64,000 nucleotides of DNA from Flavobacterium rakeshii (lineage in GTDB: Bacteria > Bacteroidota > Bacteroidia > Flavobacteriales > Flavobacteriaceae), in assembly GCF_009741375.1 (NCBI RefSeq), contig NZ_WOWP01000057.1, forward strand, positions 1 to 64,000. Direction: 5' to 3'. Under the pieces are notes generated by a model. That model was not told where the DNA came from and did not search any database. It saw nothing but the letters and a program-made list of their open reading frames with translations. The position numbers and the translations under genes are program-made. Shown here one piece after another: positions 25,357 through 34,170 of this stretch (positions are counted from its first letter, which is position 1; every line of letters starts with the position of its first letter).

Positions 25357-27144
25357 TTAATCATCGTTCATGGAAAGCAGAAACTCTTCGTTGTTCCTAG
25401 TTTTCTTGAAACGGTCGTTTATAAAGTCCATTGCCTCCACAGGGTTCATATCTGCCAGATACTTTCTCATGATCCACATACGCTGTATGGTTTTCTCATC
25501 AAGAAGAAGATCATCCCTACGCGTACTTGACGAAGTAAGGTCGATAGCCGGGAATATACGTCTGTTAGCAATTTTACGGTCAAGCTGAAGCTCCATGTTA
25601 CCTGTACCTTTAAACTCTTCAAAGATAACCTCGTCCATTTTAGAACCGGTATCAGTAAGTGCAGTAGCAATAATACTTAAAGAACCTCCGCCTTCAATAT
25701 TACGTGCAGCACCAAAGAAACGTTTTGGTTTTTGAAGCGCATTTGCATCAACACCACCACTCAATACTTTACCCGATGCAGGCTGTACCGTATTGTAAGC
25801 CCTTGCCAAACGGGTAATAGAGTCAAGCAGTATCACTACATCATGACCACACTCTACCAAACGTTTTGCTTTTTCAAGCACTATGTTGGCAACTTTTACG
25901 TGGCGTTCTGCAGGTTCATCAAAGGTAGAAGCAATAACCTCTCCCCTTACGCTACGCTGCATATCGGTAACCTCTTCAGGACGCTCATCAATAAGTAATA
26001 CAATAAGGTAAACTTCAGGGTGGTTAGCCGCGATAGAGTTGGCTATATCTTTTAGTAACATTGTTTTACCTGTTTTAGGCTGCGCAACGATCATACCACG
26101 CTGTCCTTTACCTATAGGTGAAAACAAATCAATAATTCTTGTAGAAATGGTACTTTGCTTATTAGCAAGGTTAAATCTTTCTTCAGGGAAAAGCGGAGTT
26201 AAATGTTCAAAAGAAACTCTGTCTCTTACTACCTGCGGATCGTGTCCGTTTATTTTTAAAACCCTTACAAGAGGGAAATATTTCTCACCTTCTTTTGGCG
26301 GGCGAACCACACCTTTAACCGTATCTCCTGTTTTTAAACCGAATAAACGGATTTGCGAATTGGATAAATAAATATCATCAGGAGATGCTAAGTAGTTATA
26401 ATCAGAAGAACGAAGGAAACCATAACCATCCGGCATCATTTCAAGTACTCCTTCACTTTCAATAATTCCGTCAAACTCATAATCAGGTTCTCTGAAATTT
26501 TGTTTCTTTTTATAACTTGGATGATTTGGATTGTTAGCGTTAGCTCTTTCAATTTGAGCAAGCCTCTCTTCTTCACTCAATTGAGCTTTAGTAGGCTTGT
26601 TATCGGCAGGTTTTTGGTTTTTCTGCCTGTTATCCTGGGTAGGATTCCTTTTTTTATTATCGTCTTTAGCCTGAGGTGTAGTACTGTTTGCAGGAGCATC
26701 ATTTTTAACCTCTGCTGCGGGCTGTTCTTTTACAGGACGCTGCTGAATTTTTGGTTCAGGCTTCTTCTTGGCAAAATTCTTATCCTGTGTCTTTTGTTCC
26801 TGCTCTGCAGGTTTAACTTCAGGAGTTTTTATCTCTTTTACATCAGGCTTATTTTCAGCCTTTACCTGTGATCCCGTTTCTGATTTAGTTCGGGTCGCAG
26901 GTTTTTCTTTAGCTATCCTTGCCCTTTTAGGCTTTTCAGCTTTGTCTTGTGGTAGTGCTTCGTTAGCCGCACCCGACTCATCAAACAAAGGTTTGATTTG
27001 GGTTGGATTTGCAGCCTGGTGATCTAAAATCTGGTAAACAAGTTCGTCTTTTTTTAAGCCTCTGTATTTACTGATTTTAGCTTTTTTAGCAATTTCCTGA
27101 AGCTCAGTCAGCTTCATTTCTTTTAGTTCGGAAATATCAAACAT
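25357..27144 (-). CDS. rho: Transcription termination factor Rho
   Basis: Hexameric RNA helicase that ends transcription. 595 residues, far longer than E. coli Rho (419). Order: Rho N-terminal helix domain (1-48), a charged low-complexity insertion rich in Lys, Glu, Pro and Gln (about 50-215), the cold-shock RNA-binding domain (about 225-300, with DGYGFLRS), and the RecA-like ATPase. Walker A AQPKTGKT is at 354-361, Walker [16 protein letters not shown]-loop [20 protein letters not shown]. Insertions like this occur across Bacteroidota. Confidence 0.98.
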   Translation of the reverse strand: MFDISELKEMKLTELQEIAKKAKISKYRGLKKDELVYQILDHQAANPTQIKPLFDESGAANEALPQDKAEKPKRARIAKEKPATRTKSETGSQVKAENKPDVKEIKTPEVKPAEQEQKTQDKNFAKKKPEPKIQQRPVKEQPAAEVKNDAPANSTTPQAKDDNKKRNPTQDNRQKNQKPADNKPTKAQLSEEERLAQIERANANNPNHPSYKKKQNFREPDYEFDGIIESEGVLEMMPDGYGFLRSSDYNYLASPDDIYLSNSQIRLFGLKTGDTVKGVVRPPKEGEKYFPLVRVLKINGHDPQVVRDRVSFEHLTPLFPEERFNLANKQSTISTRIIDLFSPIGKGQRGMIVAQPKTGKTMLLKDIANSIAANHPEVYLIVLLIDERPEEVTDMQRSVRGEVIASTFDEPAERHVKVANIVLEKAKRLVECGHDVVILLDSITRLARAYNTVQPASGKVLSGGVDANALQKPKRFFGAARNIEGGGSLSIIATALTDTGSKMDEVIFEEFKGTGNMELQLDRKIANRRIFPAIDLTSSSTRRDDLLLDEKTIQRMWIMRKYLADMNPVEAMDFINDRFKKTRNNEEFLLSMNDD

Positions 27145-27317
27145 GCATCAATGTTAATTAAATTATTGAGAGTGTATTCAATTTAATAAATAAAAAGTGA
27201 AGGGTGTAATTTTTATTTGAAATCTAATGCTTCGGAGAATGAAGCACTTATGGTTATGTCTTGCAATAATACGAATTTATTTTTACTGTGCAATAGTATT
27301 TTTTAAAAAAGAAACCA

Positions 27318-27325
27318 TATTTTTG
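27318..27325 (+). promoter_or_regulatory. -7 promoter element of the DUF4293 gene
   Basis: TATTTTTG matches TAnnTTTG and lies 18 bp before the ATG at 27344. It falls inside the longer open frame, which supports the later start. Confidence 0.55.
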
Positions 27326-27343
27326 TGCAGCAAACAAGAGATA

Positions 27344-27766
27344 ATGTTACAAAGAATACAAACCATATACCTATTAATAGCCCTTGTATCTGCCGGCGTT
27401 TTGCCATTTGTTTTCCCTTTATGGACTACTGCTTCCGGTAACGGATTCATGTTTATGGAAAATTTAGGATACATTGCACTATTTGGGTTAAGCGCTACGT
27501 TATCTTTAGTAAGTATAGTATCATTTAAAAAAAGAAAAAGCCAGTTTGTAATGGGCAGGCTTAATATAATATTAAATTTAATTTTATTAGGATTATTCAT
27601 TTTCAGGTCGCTAAACTTATCCGGAGAGACTGACAAAGATCTTGTCATTTCAGAGAAGGGTATTGGGATGCTTCTTCCTATTGTTTCTATCGTTTTTTTA
27701 AGCCTTGCCAATAAGGCTATCAAAAAGGACGAAGATCTCGTAAAATCAGTAGACCGATTGAGATAA
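27344..27766 (+). CDS. DUF4293 family membrane protein
   Basis: About 140 residues with four predicted membrane helices: IQTIYLLIALVSAGVLPFVF, then around 32-52, 68-86 and 108-128. The frame is open from 27227, but the ATG at 27344 gives the family's start MLQRIQTIYLL and a -7 element lies between the two. Divergent from rho, a conserved arrangement in Flavobacteriaceae. Function unknown. Confidence 0.85.
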   Translation: MLQRIQTIYLLIALVSAGVLPFVFPLWTTASGNGFMFMENLGYIALFGLSATLSLVSIVSFKKRKSQFVMGRLNIILNLILLGLFIFRSLNLSGETDKDLVISEKGIGMLLPIVSIVFLSLANKAIKKDEDLVKSVDRLR

Positions 27767-27794
27767 ACCTTTTAACTTAGTTTATTAGTGCGTT

Positions 27795-27826
27795 AAATCC
27801 CTGCTTTTTTAAGCGGGGATTTTTTG
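27795..27826 (+). terminator. Terminator of the DUF4293 gene
   Basis: AAATCCCTGCTT and AAGCGGGGATTT (one G-U pair) with a TTTT loop, followed by T6. Confidence 0.82.
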
Positions 27827-27956
27827 TTTACCCCACTCCTACTTTTTTAATTACTCATGTATTTTAATAACACTTGTTACACCTTGTAAGCTTTCTTTAA
27901 AAAGAGCAATACCAAACATGAATTATTATTAGTATAAATTACTTCTAATAAAAAGA

Positions 27957-27979
27957 AAACCCCGCTTATAGCGGGGTTT
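27957..27979. terminator. Terminator of lpdA
   Basis: AAACCCCGC and GCGGGGTTT form a 9-bp stem with loop TTATA, 26 bp beyond the lpdA stop codon. Confidence 0.88.
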
Positions 27980-28004
27980 CTATATATAATTGAATTACTA
28001 TTAA

Positions 28005-29411
28005 TTATACATGTAATGCTCTGTTAGCAGTAGCGGCAAGAGCAGCTTCTTTAACAGCTTCAGCATAGGTTGGGTGAGCGTGAGACATTCTTGAAATATC
28101 TTCGGCAGATGCTCTAAACTCCATTGCAGTTACAGCCTCAGCGATAAGATCAGCAACACGAGCACCAATCATGTGAACACCAAGAACTTCGTCAGTCTCA
28201 GCATCAGCAAGGATTTTAACAAACCCGTCAGTATCCATACTTGCACGGGAACGTCCTAATGCTTTGAACGGGAAACTTCCTGATTTGTATTTTACACCTT
28301 CTTCTTTTAATTGCTCTTCTGTTTTACCAACAGCAGCAACCTCCGGCCATGTGTAAACAACACCCGGAATTAGGTTATAATCGATATGAGGTTTTTGTCC
28401 TGCAAGAGTTTCAGCAACAAATACACCTTCTTCCTCTGCTTTGTGCGCTAACATAGCACCACGAACAACATCACCAATAGCGTAAATATTAGATACGTTA
28501 GTTTGTAAATGATCGTTTACTTCAATTTGTCCTCTGTCAGATACTTTGATACCTGCTTTATCAAGATTAAGACCATCTGTAAACGGACGACGACCTACAG
28601 AGACTAATGAGTAATCACCATCAAGAGTAATCGTTTCTCCTTTAGCATTTTCTGCCTGCACCTGTACTCCTTCTCCGTTTCTTTCTACTGATTTTACTTT
28701 GTGAGAAGTATAGAATTTCATTCCTTGTTTTTTAAGTACTTTAGTAAGCTCTTTAGATAAGCCTGCATCCATACCAGGAATGATTCTGTCAAGATATTCA
28801 ACTACAGATACCTGAGCACCTAAACGAAGGTACACCTGACCAAGCTCAAGACCAATAACACCACCACCAATAACGATAAGGTGCTTAGGAACCTCTTTAA
28901 GCTTAAGTGCTTCTGTAGAAGTGATTATTTTTTCTTTGTCAATTTTAATGAATGGTAATGAAGATGGTTTAGAACCTGTAGCCAAAATAGTGTTTTTAGC
29001 TTCGATAGTCTCTTCAGAACCGTCGTTTTTAGTTACTTTAATATGAGTAGCATCTTCAAAAGAACCAACACCTTCAAAAACAGTTATCTTGTTTTTATCC
29101 ATAAGGTATTTAATTCCGCTTACGTTTTGATCTACAACACCCTGTTTACGGGCAATCATTTGCTCAAAGTTTACTTTTATCTCTCCCGGGATATCAATAC
29201 CGTGCTCTTTAAAGTGAGAGATAGCATCATGATAGTGGTGAGATGAATCAAGAAGTGCTTTAGACGGAATACAACCTACGTTAAGGCAGGTTCCTCCAAG
29301 GGTTGGATATTTTTCTATGATTGCTGTGTTAAAACCTAGTTGTGCACAACGGATAGCGGCAACATATCCGCCGGGTCCAGAGCCTATAACGACTACGTCA
29401 AATGAACTCAT
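28005..29411 (-). CDS. lpdA: Dihydrolipoyl dehydrogenase
   Basis: FAD-dependent E3 of the 2-oxoacid dehydrogenase complexes, oxidising dihydrolipoamide with NAD. 468 residues. FAD site GSGPGGYVAAI, redox disulfide Cys42/Cys47 in GGTCLNVGCIPSKALL, NAD site VIGGGVIGLELG, FAD motif NIYAIGDVV, and the C-terminal His-Glu pair in MSHAHPTYAEAVKEA. No lipoyl domain and no E1/E2 genes adjacent; a housekeeping copy with its own promoter and terminator. Confidence 0.97.
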   Translation of the reverse strand: MSSFDVVVIGSGPGGYVAAIRCAQLGFNTAIIEKYPTLGGTCLNVGCIPSKALLDSSHHYHDAISHFKEHGIDIPGEIKVNFEQMIARKQGVVDQNVSGIKYLMDKNKITVFEGVGSFEDATHIKVTKNDGSEETIEAKNTILATGSKPSSLPFIKIDKEKIITSTEALKLKEVPKHLIVIGGGVIGLELGQVYLRLGAQVSVVEYLDRIIPGMDAGLSKELTKVLKKQGMKFYTSHKVKSVERNGEGVQVQAENAKGETITLDGDYSLVSVGRRPFTDGLNLDKAGIKVSDRGQIEVNDHLQTNVSNIYAIGDVVRGAMLAHKAEEEGVFVAETLAGQKPHIDYNLIPGVVYTWPEVAAVGKTEEQLKEEGVKYKSGSFPFKALGRSRASMDTDGFVKILADAETDEVLGVHMIGARVADLIAEAVTAMEFRASAEDISRMSHAHPTYAEAVKEAALAATANRALHV

Positions 29412-29445
29412 AATATAACTTTTTGTGTGTTTTAATTTTGTAAGG

Positions 29446-29453
29446 CAAATTTA
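29446..29453 (-). promoter_or_regulatory. -7 promoter element of lpdA
   Basis: TAAATTTG on the minus strand (TAnnTTTG), 34 bp before the lpdA ATG. Confidence 0.55.
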
Positions 29454-29693
29454 GCGAAGTTTTTTCTTTTGGGTAGTACAAAAGTCAAAAACATGACTTT
29501 AATTTTCTATCCTCAATGTTAATTTGTGATACCACCGGCTTTAAATCATAAAACTTAAAACAAAAAAGCTTAAAAAGGTGTTAAAAATACATTACAGCCG
29601 CAAAACTCACCTCTTTAAACATCCCTTATAGTATGCAGATAAAGTAATTGTCAAACCATGATTTATGTCAGTTTTTTCCCCTGTAAGACACCC

Positions 29694-29701
29694 TACTTTT
29701 G
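29694..29701 (+). promoter_or_regulatory. -7 promoter element of the OmpW-like gene
   Basis: TACTTTTG (TAnnTTTG), 25 bp before the ATG at 29727. Confidence 0.55.
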
Positions 29702-29726
29702 GTGTATAATTTAAAAACACAAAACC

Positions 29727-30413
29727 ATGAAAAAAATATTATTTGCAGCAATGGCAGCTTCACTATTTTGTGCCACAACTGCAACTGCTCAGGACAACAA
29801 TAATGATTCTGCCGACTTTAACCGATGGATGGTTCGTGTACGCGGCGTAGGTGTATTACCTAACGAAAGTGCTGATATAGGAATTATTGGCGGAGATGCT
29901 GACATAAGCAGTACGTTTATCCCTGAACTGGACTTTACTTACTTTTTTACCAAAAACATAGCTGCCGAACTTATTTTAGGTACTTCAAAACATGATGTAA
30001 AAACTACAGGCTCTGACATTTCAGCTATTGGCGGACCAACAAGTGCCGATGTTGACTTGGGTAGTGTAAGATTACTACCTCCTACCCTTACTGTACAATA
30101 CCATTTTTACACTTTTGACGGAATATTTAAACCTTATGTAGGTGCCGGTATCAACTATACTATTTTTTATGATGTAAAACCGGGTAATACTGTACATGAT
30201 GTAGATTATGATAACAGCGTAGGCTTTGCGTTACAACTTGGTTTTGACATCAAAATAAGTGATAAATTTTACATTAATGCCGATGCCAAACAGCTGTTCC
30301 TTAATACTGATGTAACTGTAGACGGTTCCAACCTTGCACCGGGACTTAGCATACCAGCCGATGTAGATATTAACCCTCTTTTATTAGGTGTGGGTATAGG
30401 CTATACATTTTAG
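29727..30413 (+). CDS. OmpW-family outer membrane beta-barrel protein
   Basis: 228 residues with a signal peptide (KKILFAAMAASLFCATTATA, then Q) and a small eight-strand barrel. Strands alternate polar and hydrophobic residues; the segment FKPYVGAGINYTIFYDV and the C-terminal LLLGVGIGYTF, ending in Phe for BAM recognition, are typical of OmpW. Probably a narrow channel for small hydrophobic solutes. Own promoter element and terminator. Confidence 0.88.
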   Translation: MKKILFAAMAASLFCATTATAQDNNNDSADFNRWMVRVRGVGVLPNESADIGIIGGDADISSTFIPELDFTYFFTKNIAAELILGTSKHDVKTTGSDISAIGGPTSADVDLGSVRLLPPTLTVQYHFYTFDGIFKPYVGAGINYTIFYDVKPGNTVHDVDYDNSVGFALQLGFDIKISDKFYINADAKQLFLNTDVTVDGSNLAPGLSIPADVDINPLLLGVGIGYTF

Positions 30414-30434
30414 TTCGTAGTTTTTTATAGATGT

Positions 30435-30473
30435 AAAAAAGGCTGTCGCTTTAAGGGAGTGACAGCCTTTTTG
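30435..30473. terminator. Terminator after the OmpW-like gene
   Basis: GGCTGTC and GACAGCC with additional pairing near the loop, flanked by A6 and T5; it can serve both convergent genes. Confidence 0.88.
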
Positions 30474-30491
30474 ATTTTTTATAATTTACTA

Positions 30492-32126
30492 TTAAAATCC
30501 GTAATAAGTATTAAGGAATAAATACCTGTCCCTGTGTTGCTCTGGTTCGGCAGCTGTTTGCGCTCCAATAGTAAGCACATTCATTGTTTCATTAGCTTTA
30601 CTAACAGGCCATTGCGGCAGGTTTTCTGTATTTGGATTGCCTGTTTTTATAAAATTAGCCAGATACTTTACTCCGGTTTGGGATACTTTATGATCTTCTT
30701 CCGTCCAGTTATAAAGTTCATTGTTGTTAAGATTACCCAACAGATATTCAATATCAGAAGCATGTGATGCTCCCGGCAGTGCTGCAGGCATTTCATTCTC
30801 TTTCTTTTCTCCGTCTTCTTTAATTATTCCTCCGGCGAGACCTTCTTTAACATTACCCAACTCCGACTTTAACGGAGGTCGTTGCTGTGCAAACCTGTAT
30901 ACATACGTAGGTTGTCCTGTTGTATTTTTATGAAGCTCTGCCCACTTCCATGTACTGAAAACTATAAAGTTATCACTTGCCAGTGCAGTAGCCGATTGTA
31001 TTACTTCCTCCTGCGTAGTACCCGGATACAATTTTAAAACCTCCTCGGCCTTATCACCAAACATTTGTTTTACCCTTGCAGCATAATTTTCCGGATTAGG
31101 GAATTGTCCCTGCATGAAAGCCATATAAGGCATTTCTGCCGATGTCCATCCTGCCAGTAAAGGTACTTTTGCCTGTTCACCATCAGCAAAAATAGTTGAT
31201 GGTAGTTTTGGTAAAAAATAACCGTCTACAGTAGCTCTTGTATTAAAAGCACCCCATTTTGAAGCCTCTTCCAGTAATGAATCGGCAGAGATTTTTCTCA
31301 AATCTGCCAGTGATTGTGCATTAATACGTTTTGCAAATTCAAGTCCGTTTTGTTCTGCCTCATTTAAAGGAACAGCATCAAGAGTAGGTTTTATCATAGC
31401 ACCACTCTCTCCTATTGCTCCGTTAATTAAATCTTTTGATAAAGGTGAAGCCATTTGTGCTGATACCGATATTGATCCGGCAGACTCACCCGCTATAGTG
31501 ATTTTACCCGGATCTCCGCCAAAAGCAGCAATGTTGTTTTTAACCCAAACCAAAGCCGCATTCTGATCCAGTAAACCATAGTTGCCCGATGCGTTATTAG
31601 GTGACTCTTTAGTAAGTTCAGGGTGTGAAAAGAACCCGAATATCCCTAATCTGTAGTTTAGCGTTACAGTAATAATCCCTTCTCTAGCAATGGTTTCTCC
31701 GTCATACCTCCCTTCAGACCCATCTCCGGCCACAAAACCTCCGCCATAAAAATACACCAGCACAGGTAGTTTTTTTTCTTTAGCATCAGCAGGAGCCCAT
31801 ACATTAAGGTAAAGACAATCTTCACTCATGCCGGACGACCTGAATTTCATATCGCCAAAAACATCTTTTTGCATGGCATTATCTTTAAATGCATCGGCTT
31901 TTAAAACACCCTCCCATTTTTGTGGTGGCTGTGGTGCTTTCCATCGCAGTTCGCCAACAGGTGGCTGTGCAAAAGGTATTCCTTTAAAACTGTGTATTCC
32001 GCTTGGCAAGGCAACACCTTCAAGTATCCCCTGCTCCACTTGTACCTGTAAATCGTTTAACTTTTTTTCCTGAGTACAGGACGTGAAAATAACGCTGCCA
32101 AAAAGCAGCAAGAAGTATTTTTTCAT
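30492..32126 (-). CDS. Type-B carboxylesterase, lipoprotein
   Basis: Alpha/beta-hydrolase of 544 residues that should cleave carboxylic esters. Lipobox FTSC (Cys17) indicates export and lipid anchoring. The family's VEQGILEGVALPSGIHSFKG start, EDCLYLNVWAP, the oxyanion YGGGFVAGDG, nucleophile in TIAGESAGS, acid in WTSAEMPYM and His in PGASHASDIEYLLG are all present. Likely surface or periplasmic degradation of esters; substrate unknown. Single gene between the OmpW-like gene and an Lrp regulator. Confidence 0.93.
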   Translation of the reverse strand: MKKYFLLLFGSVIFTSCTQEKKLNDLQVQVEQGILEGVALPSGIHSFKGIPFAQPPVGELRWKAPQPPQKWEGVLKADAFKDNAMQKDVFGDMKFRSSGMSEDCLYLNVWAPADAKEKKLPVLVYFYGGGFVAGDGSEGRYDGETIAREGIITVTLNYRLGIFGFFSHPELTKESPNNASGNYGLLDQNAALVWVKNNIAAFGGDPGKITIAGESAGSISVSAQMASPLSKDLINGAIGESGAMIKPTLDAVPLNEAEQNGLEFAKRINAQSLADLRKISADSLLEEASKWGAFNTRATVDGYFLPKLPSTIFADGEQAKVPLLAGWTSAEMPYMAFMQGQFPNPENYAARVKQMFGDKAEEVLKLYPGTTQEEVIQSATALASDNFIVFSTWKWAELHKNTTGQPTYVYRFAQQRPPLKSELGNVKEGLAGGIIKEDGEKKENEMPAALPGASHASDIEYLLGNLNNNELYNWTEEDHKVSQTGVKYLANFIKTGNPNTENLPQWPVSKANETMNVLTIGAQTAAEPEQHRDRYLFLNTYYGF

Positions 32127-32157
32127 AATAATAGATTCGGTTGAAGCGTAAAGATAA

Positions 32158-32616
32158 CTATAAAGTTATGACATTGGTATTTTTCACTTCACTAATCATA
32201 AAGGTACTGTGAGTACTACCTATGTGCTTTAAGGTTGTAAGCTTGGTTACCATAAACTCGCGGTATTCCTCCATATCGGCAACAAAAATTTTAAGGATGT
32301 AATCATAATCACCACTTACATGGTAACACTCAATTACCTCGTCCAGCCTAACTACTTCCTGTTCAAAATGAGTAAGGTATTCTTTAGCATGCTGGGTAAG
32401 CTTTAAATGGCAAAAAACTACAAACCCCCTATTTACCTTTTTTTGGTTCAGTACCGCCACATACCTATCAATAACTCCCTCACGCTCCAGTTTTTTTACA
32501 CGTTCGTAAACCGCTGTAACAGATAGATTTAATTTTAAAGAGAGCTCTTTAGTGGTTCGGGTACTGTCCTGCTGAAGCAGCATCAATATTTTCCTGTCGG
32601 TTGCATCAAAAGCCAT
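32158..32616 (-). CDS. Lrp/AsnC-family transcriptional regulator
   Basis: 152 residues: helix-turn-helix (about 5-55, with TTKELSLKLNLSVTAVYERV) and RAM effector domain (about 65-145, with VIECYHVSGDYDYILKIF). Such proteins sense amino acids. It is divergent from a Cys/Met-metabolism PLP enzyme, 165 bp away, an arrangement like the MdeR-MdeA (methionine gamma-lyase) pair, so a sulfur amino acid is the likely effector. Effector inferred. Confidence 0.92.
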   Translation of the reverse strand: MAFDATDRKILMLLQQDSTRTTKELSLKLNLSVTAVYERVKKLEREGVIDRYVAVLNQKKVNRGFVVFCHLKLTQHAKEYLTHFEQEVVRLDEVIECYHVSGDYDYILKIFVADMEEYREFMVTKLTTLKHIGSTHSTFMISEVKNTNVITL

Positions 32617-32781
32617 GTGAAAAATTTTCGGTTAAAAACTATAATTAAAACTATTTTATAAACTTTAAATCTAAATAATAACGATTAAGTAGAAATAAAA
32701 ACCAAATATATAGATTATCATTGATTTTTATAGTAGTTTTTATTCTCTTTGAAAACATAAACGATTAAAAACAACACATTT

Positions 32782-33981
32782 ATGAAATTCAATCCGGCCG
32801 ATAATATACAGGATTTACAGTACTTTGGTGAATTTGGAGGAGTAAACCCTTCAATTTCAGATTCATCTACTTATACATTCCTTTCTGCAAAAACAATGTT
32901 TGATACATTTGAAGGAAATGCTGATGGATGTTACCTGTACTCCCGTCACTCATCTCCAAGTAACCTATATTTAGGTCAGGCACTTGCCGCTATGGAAGGT
33001 ACAGAAACTGCTAATGTTGCAGCGTCTGGTATGGGAGCTATTACGCCTGTATTATTACAACTTTGCGGAGCCGGAGATCACATAGTATCAAGCCGTACTA
33101 TATATGGCGGTACTTATGCTTTCATGAAAAACTTTTTACCTAAGCTTAATATCACTACTTCGTTTGTAGATATTACTAAGCTTGATGTGGTAGAGGCAGC
33201 TATTACCCCTAACACTAAAGTTCTTTACTGTGAAACAGTAAGTAACCCGTTACTTGAGGTTGCCGATATTGAAAGCCTTGCTAAAATTGCTAAAAAACAT
33301 AATCTTAAACTAGTTGTAGATAATACATTCTCTCCACTATCTGTATCGCCTGCTAAAATGGGTGCTGATGTGGTAATACACAGTCTTACCAAGTTCATTA
33401 ACGGAAGTAGTGATACTGTGGGTGGTGTAGTTTGCGGTACTCAGGAATTTATCGATGCACTTCGCAACGTTAACGATGGTGCCAGCATGCTTTTAGGCCC
33501 TACAATGGACAGCCTTAGGGCAGCCAGTATACTTAAAAATTTAAGGACTTTGCACATAAGAATGAAACAACACAGCCATAATGCTACGTATTTGGCTGAG
33601 CGTTTCGAACAAGACGGATTAAAAGTAGTATACCCTGGGCTTGAAAGCCACCCTAGCCACAAATTATACAAAGAAATGATTAACCCTGAGTATGGTTTTG
33701 GAGGTATGATGACTGTTGATGTTGGCTCTCTTGATAAGGCTAACGAGCTTATGGAACTTATGCAACACAGAAACCTTGGTTATCTTGCAGTAAGTTTAGG
33801 TTTCTATAAAACTTTATTCAGTGCACCGGGTACTTCTACATCAAGTGAAATACCAATAGAGGAGCAGGTTGAAATGGGATTAACAGATGGTCTTATTCGT
33901 TTCTCAATAGGACTTGATAATGATATTAAAAGAACATATAATATGATGAAGAGCTGCATGCAGGAGCTTGGAATATTATAA
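32782..33981 (+). CDS. megL: Methionine gamma-lyase-like PLP enzyme
   Basis: Cys/Met-metabolism PLP enzyme of 399 residues. The PLP lysine is Lys204 in SLTKFINGSSDTVGG; Tyr108 (SRTIYGGTYAF) is the catalytic tyrosine, and YSRHSSPS holds the phosphate of the neighbouring subunit. Family members include cystathionine gamma-synthase, gamma-lyase and methionine gamma-lyase. Divergence from an Lrp regulator favours a catabolic lyase, but a biosynthetic role cannot be excluded. Terminator 25 bp after the stop. Confidence 0.82.
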   Translation: MKFNPADNIQDLQYFGEFGGVNPSISDSSTYTFLSAKTMFDTFEGNADGCYLYSRHSSPSNLYLGQALAAMEGTETANVAASGMGAITPVLLQLCGAGDHIVSSRTIYGGTYAFMKNFLPKLNITTSFVDITKLDVVEAAITPNTKVLYCETVSNPLLEVADIESLAKIAKKHNLKLVVDNTFSPLSVSPAKMGADVVIHSLTKFINGSSDTVGGVVCGTQEFIDALRNVNDGASMLLGPTMDSLRAASILKNLRTLHIRMKQHSHNATYLAERFEQDGLKVVYPGLESHPSHKLYKEMINPEYGFGGMMTVDVGSLDKANELMELMQHRNLGYLAVSLGFYKTLFSAPGTSTSSEIPIEEQVEMGLTDGLIRFSIGLDNDIKRTYNMMKSCMQELGIL

Positions 33982-34006
33982 GTGTGTATTCAAACATAAA
34001 CAACTG

Positions 34007-34036
34007 AAAAATCCGTTTCTCCTGAAACGGATTTTT
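34007..34036 (+). terminator. Terminator of the megL-like gene
   Basis: AAAAATCCGTTTC and GAAACGGATTTTT, perfect 13-bp arms with loop TCCT. Confidence 0.92.
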
Positions 34037-34170
34037 TTATTAAATCACAAAAAAGCAACTCAATTAAATCAGTTTTTTTGTAACTAATCAGTAATAAACA
34101 GTACTAATTAGCATTATTATATTTCTGAATAAGATTGAGTTTAATTAAATTCGCCATAAAATATAAAAAC

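Larger units (their letters stand above)
29412..29726. other. Divergent intergenic region lpdA / ompW-like
   Basis: 315 bp with one -7 element towards lpdA and one towards the OmpW-like gene. The middle 200 bp are AT-rich. An imperfect TGATTTATGTCA near 29659 was not convincing as an Fnr site. No small gene seen. Confidence 0.6.

Noticed and set aside
27227-27343. Upstream extension of the DUF4293 protein
   Set aside because: A -7 promoter element lies inside the extension and the downstream start matches the family.
29655-29672. Fnr/Crp-like site before the OmpW-like gene
   Set aside because: Only TGATTTATGTCA with poor symmetry; not better than chance.
32617-32781. Riboswitch between the Lrp and megL-like genes
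   Set aside because: AT-rich with no conserved helices of known SAM-type riboswitches; the Lrp protein explains the control.
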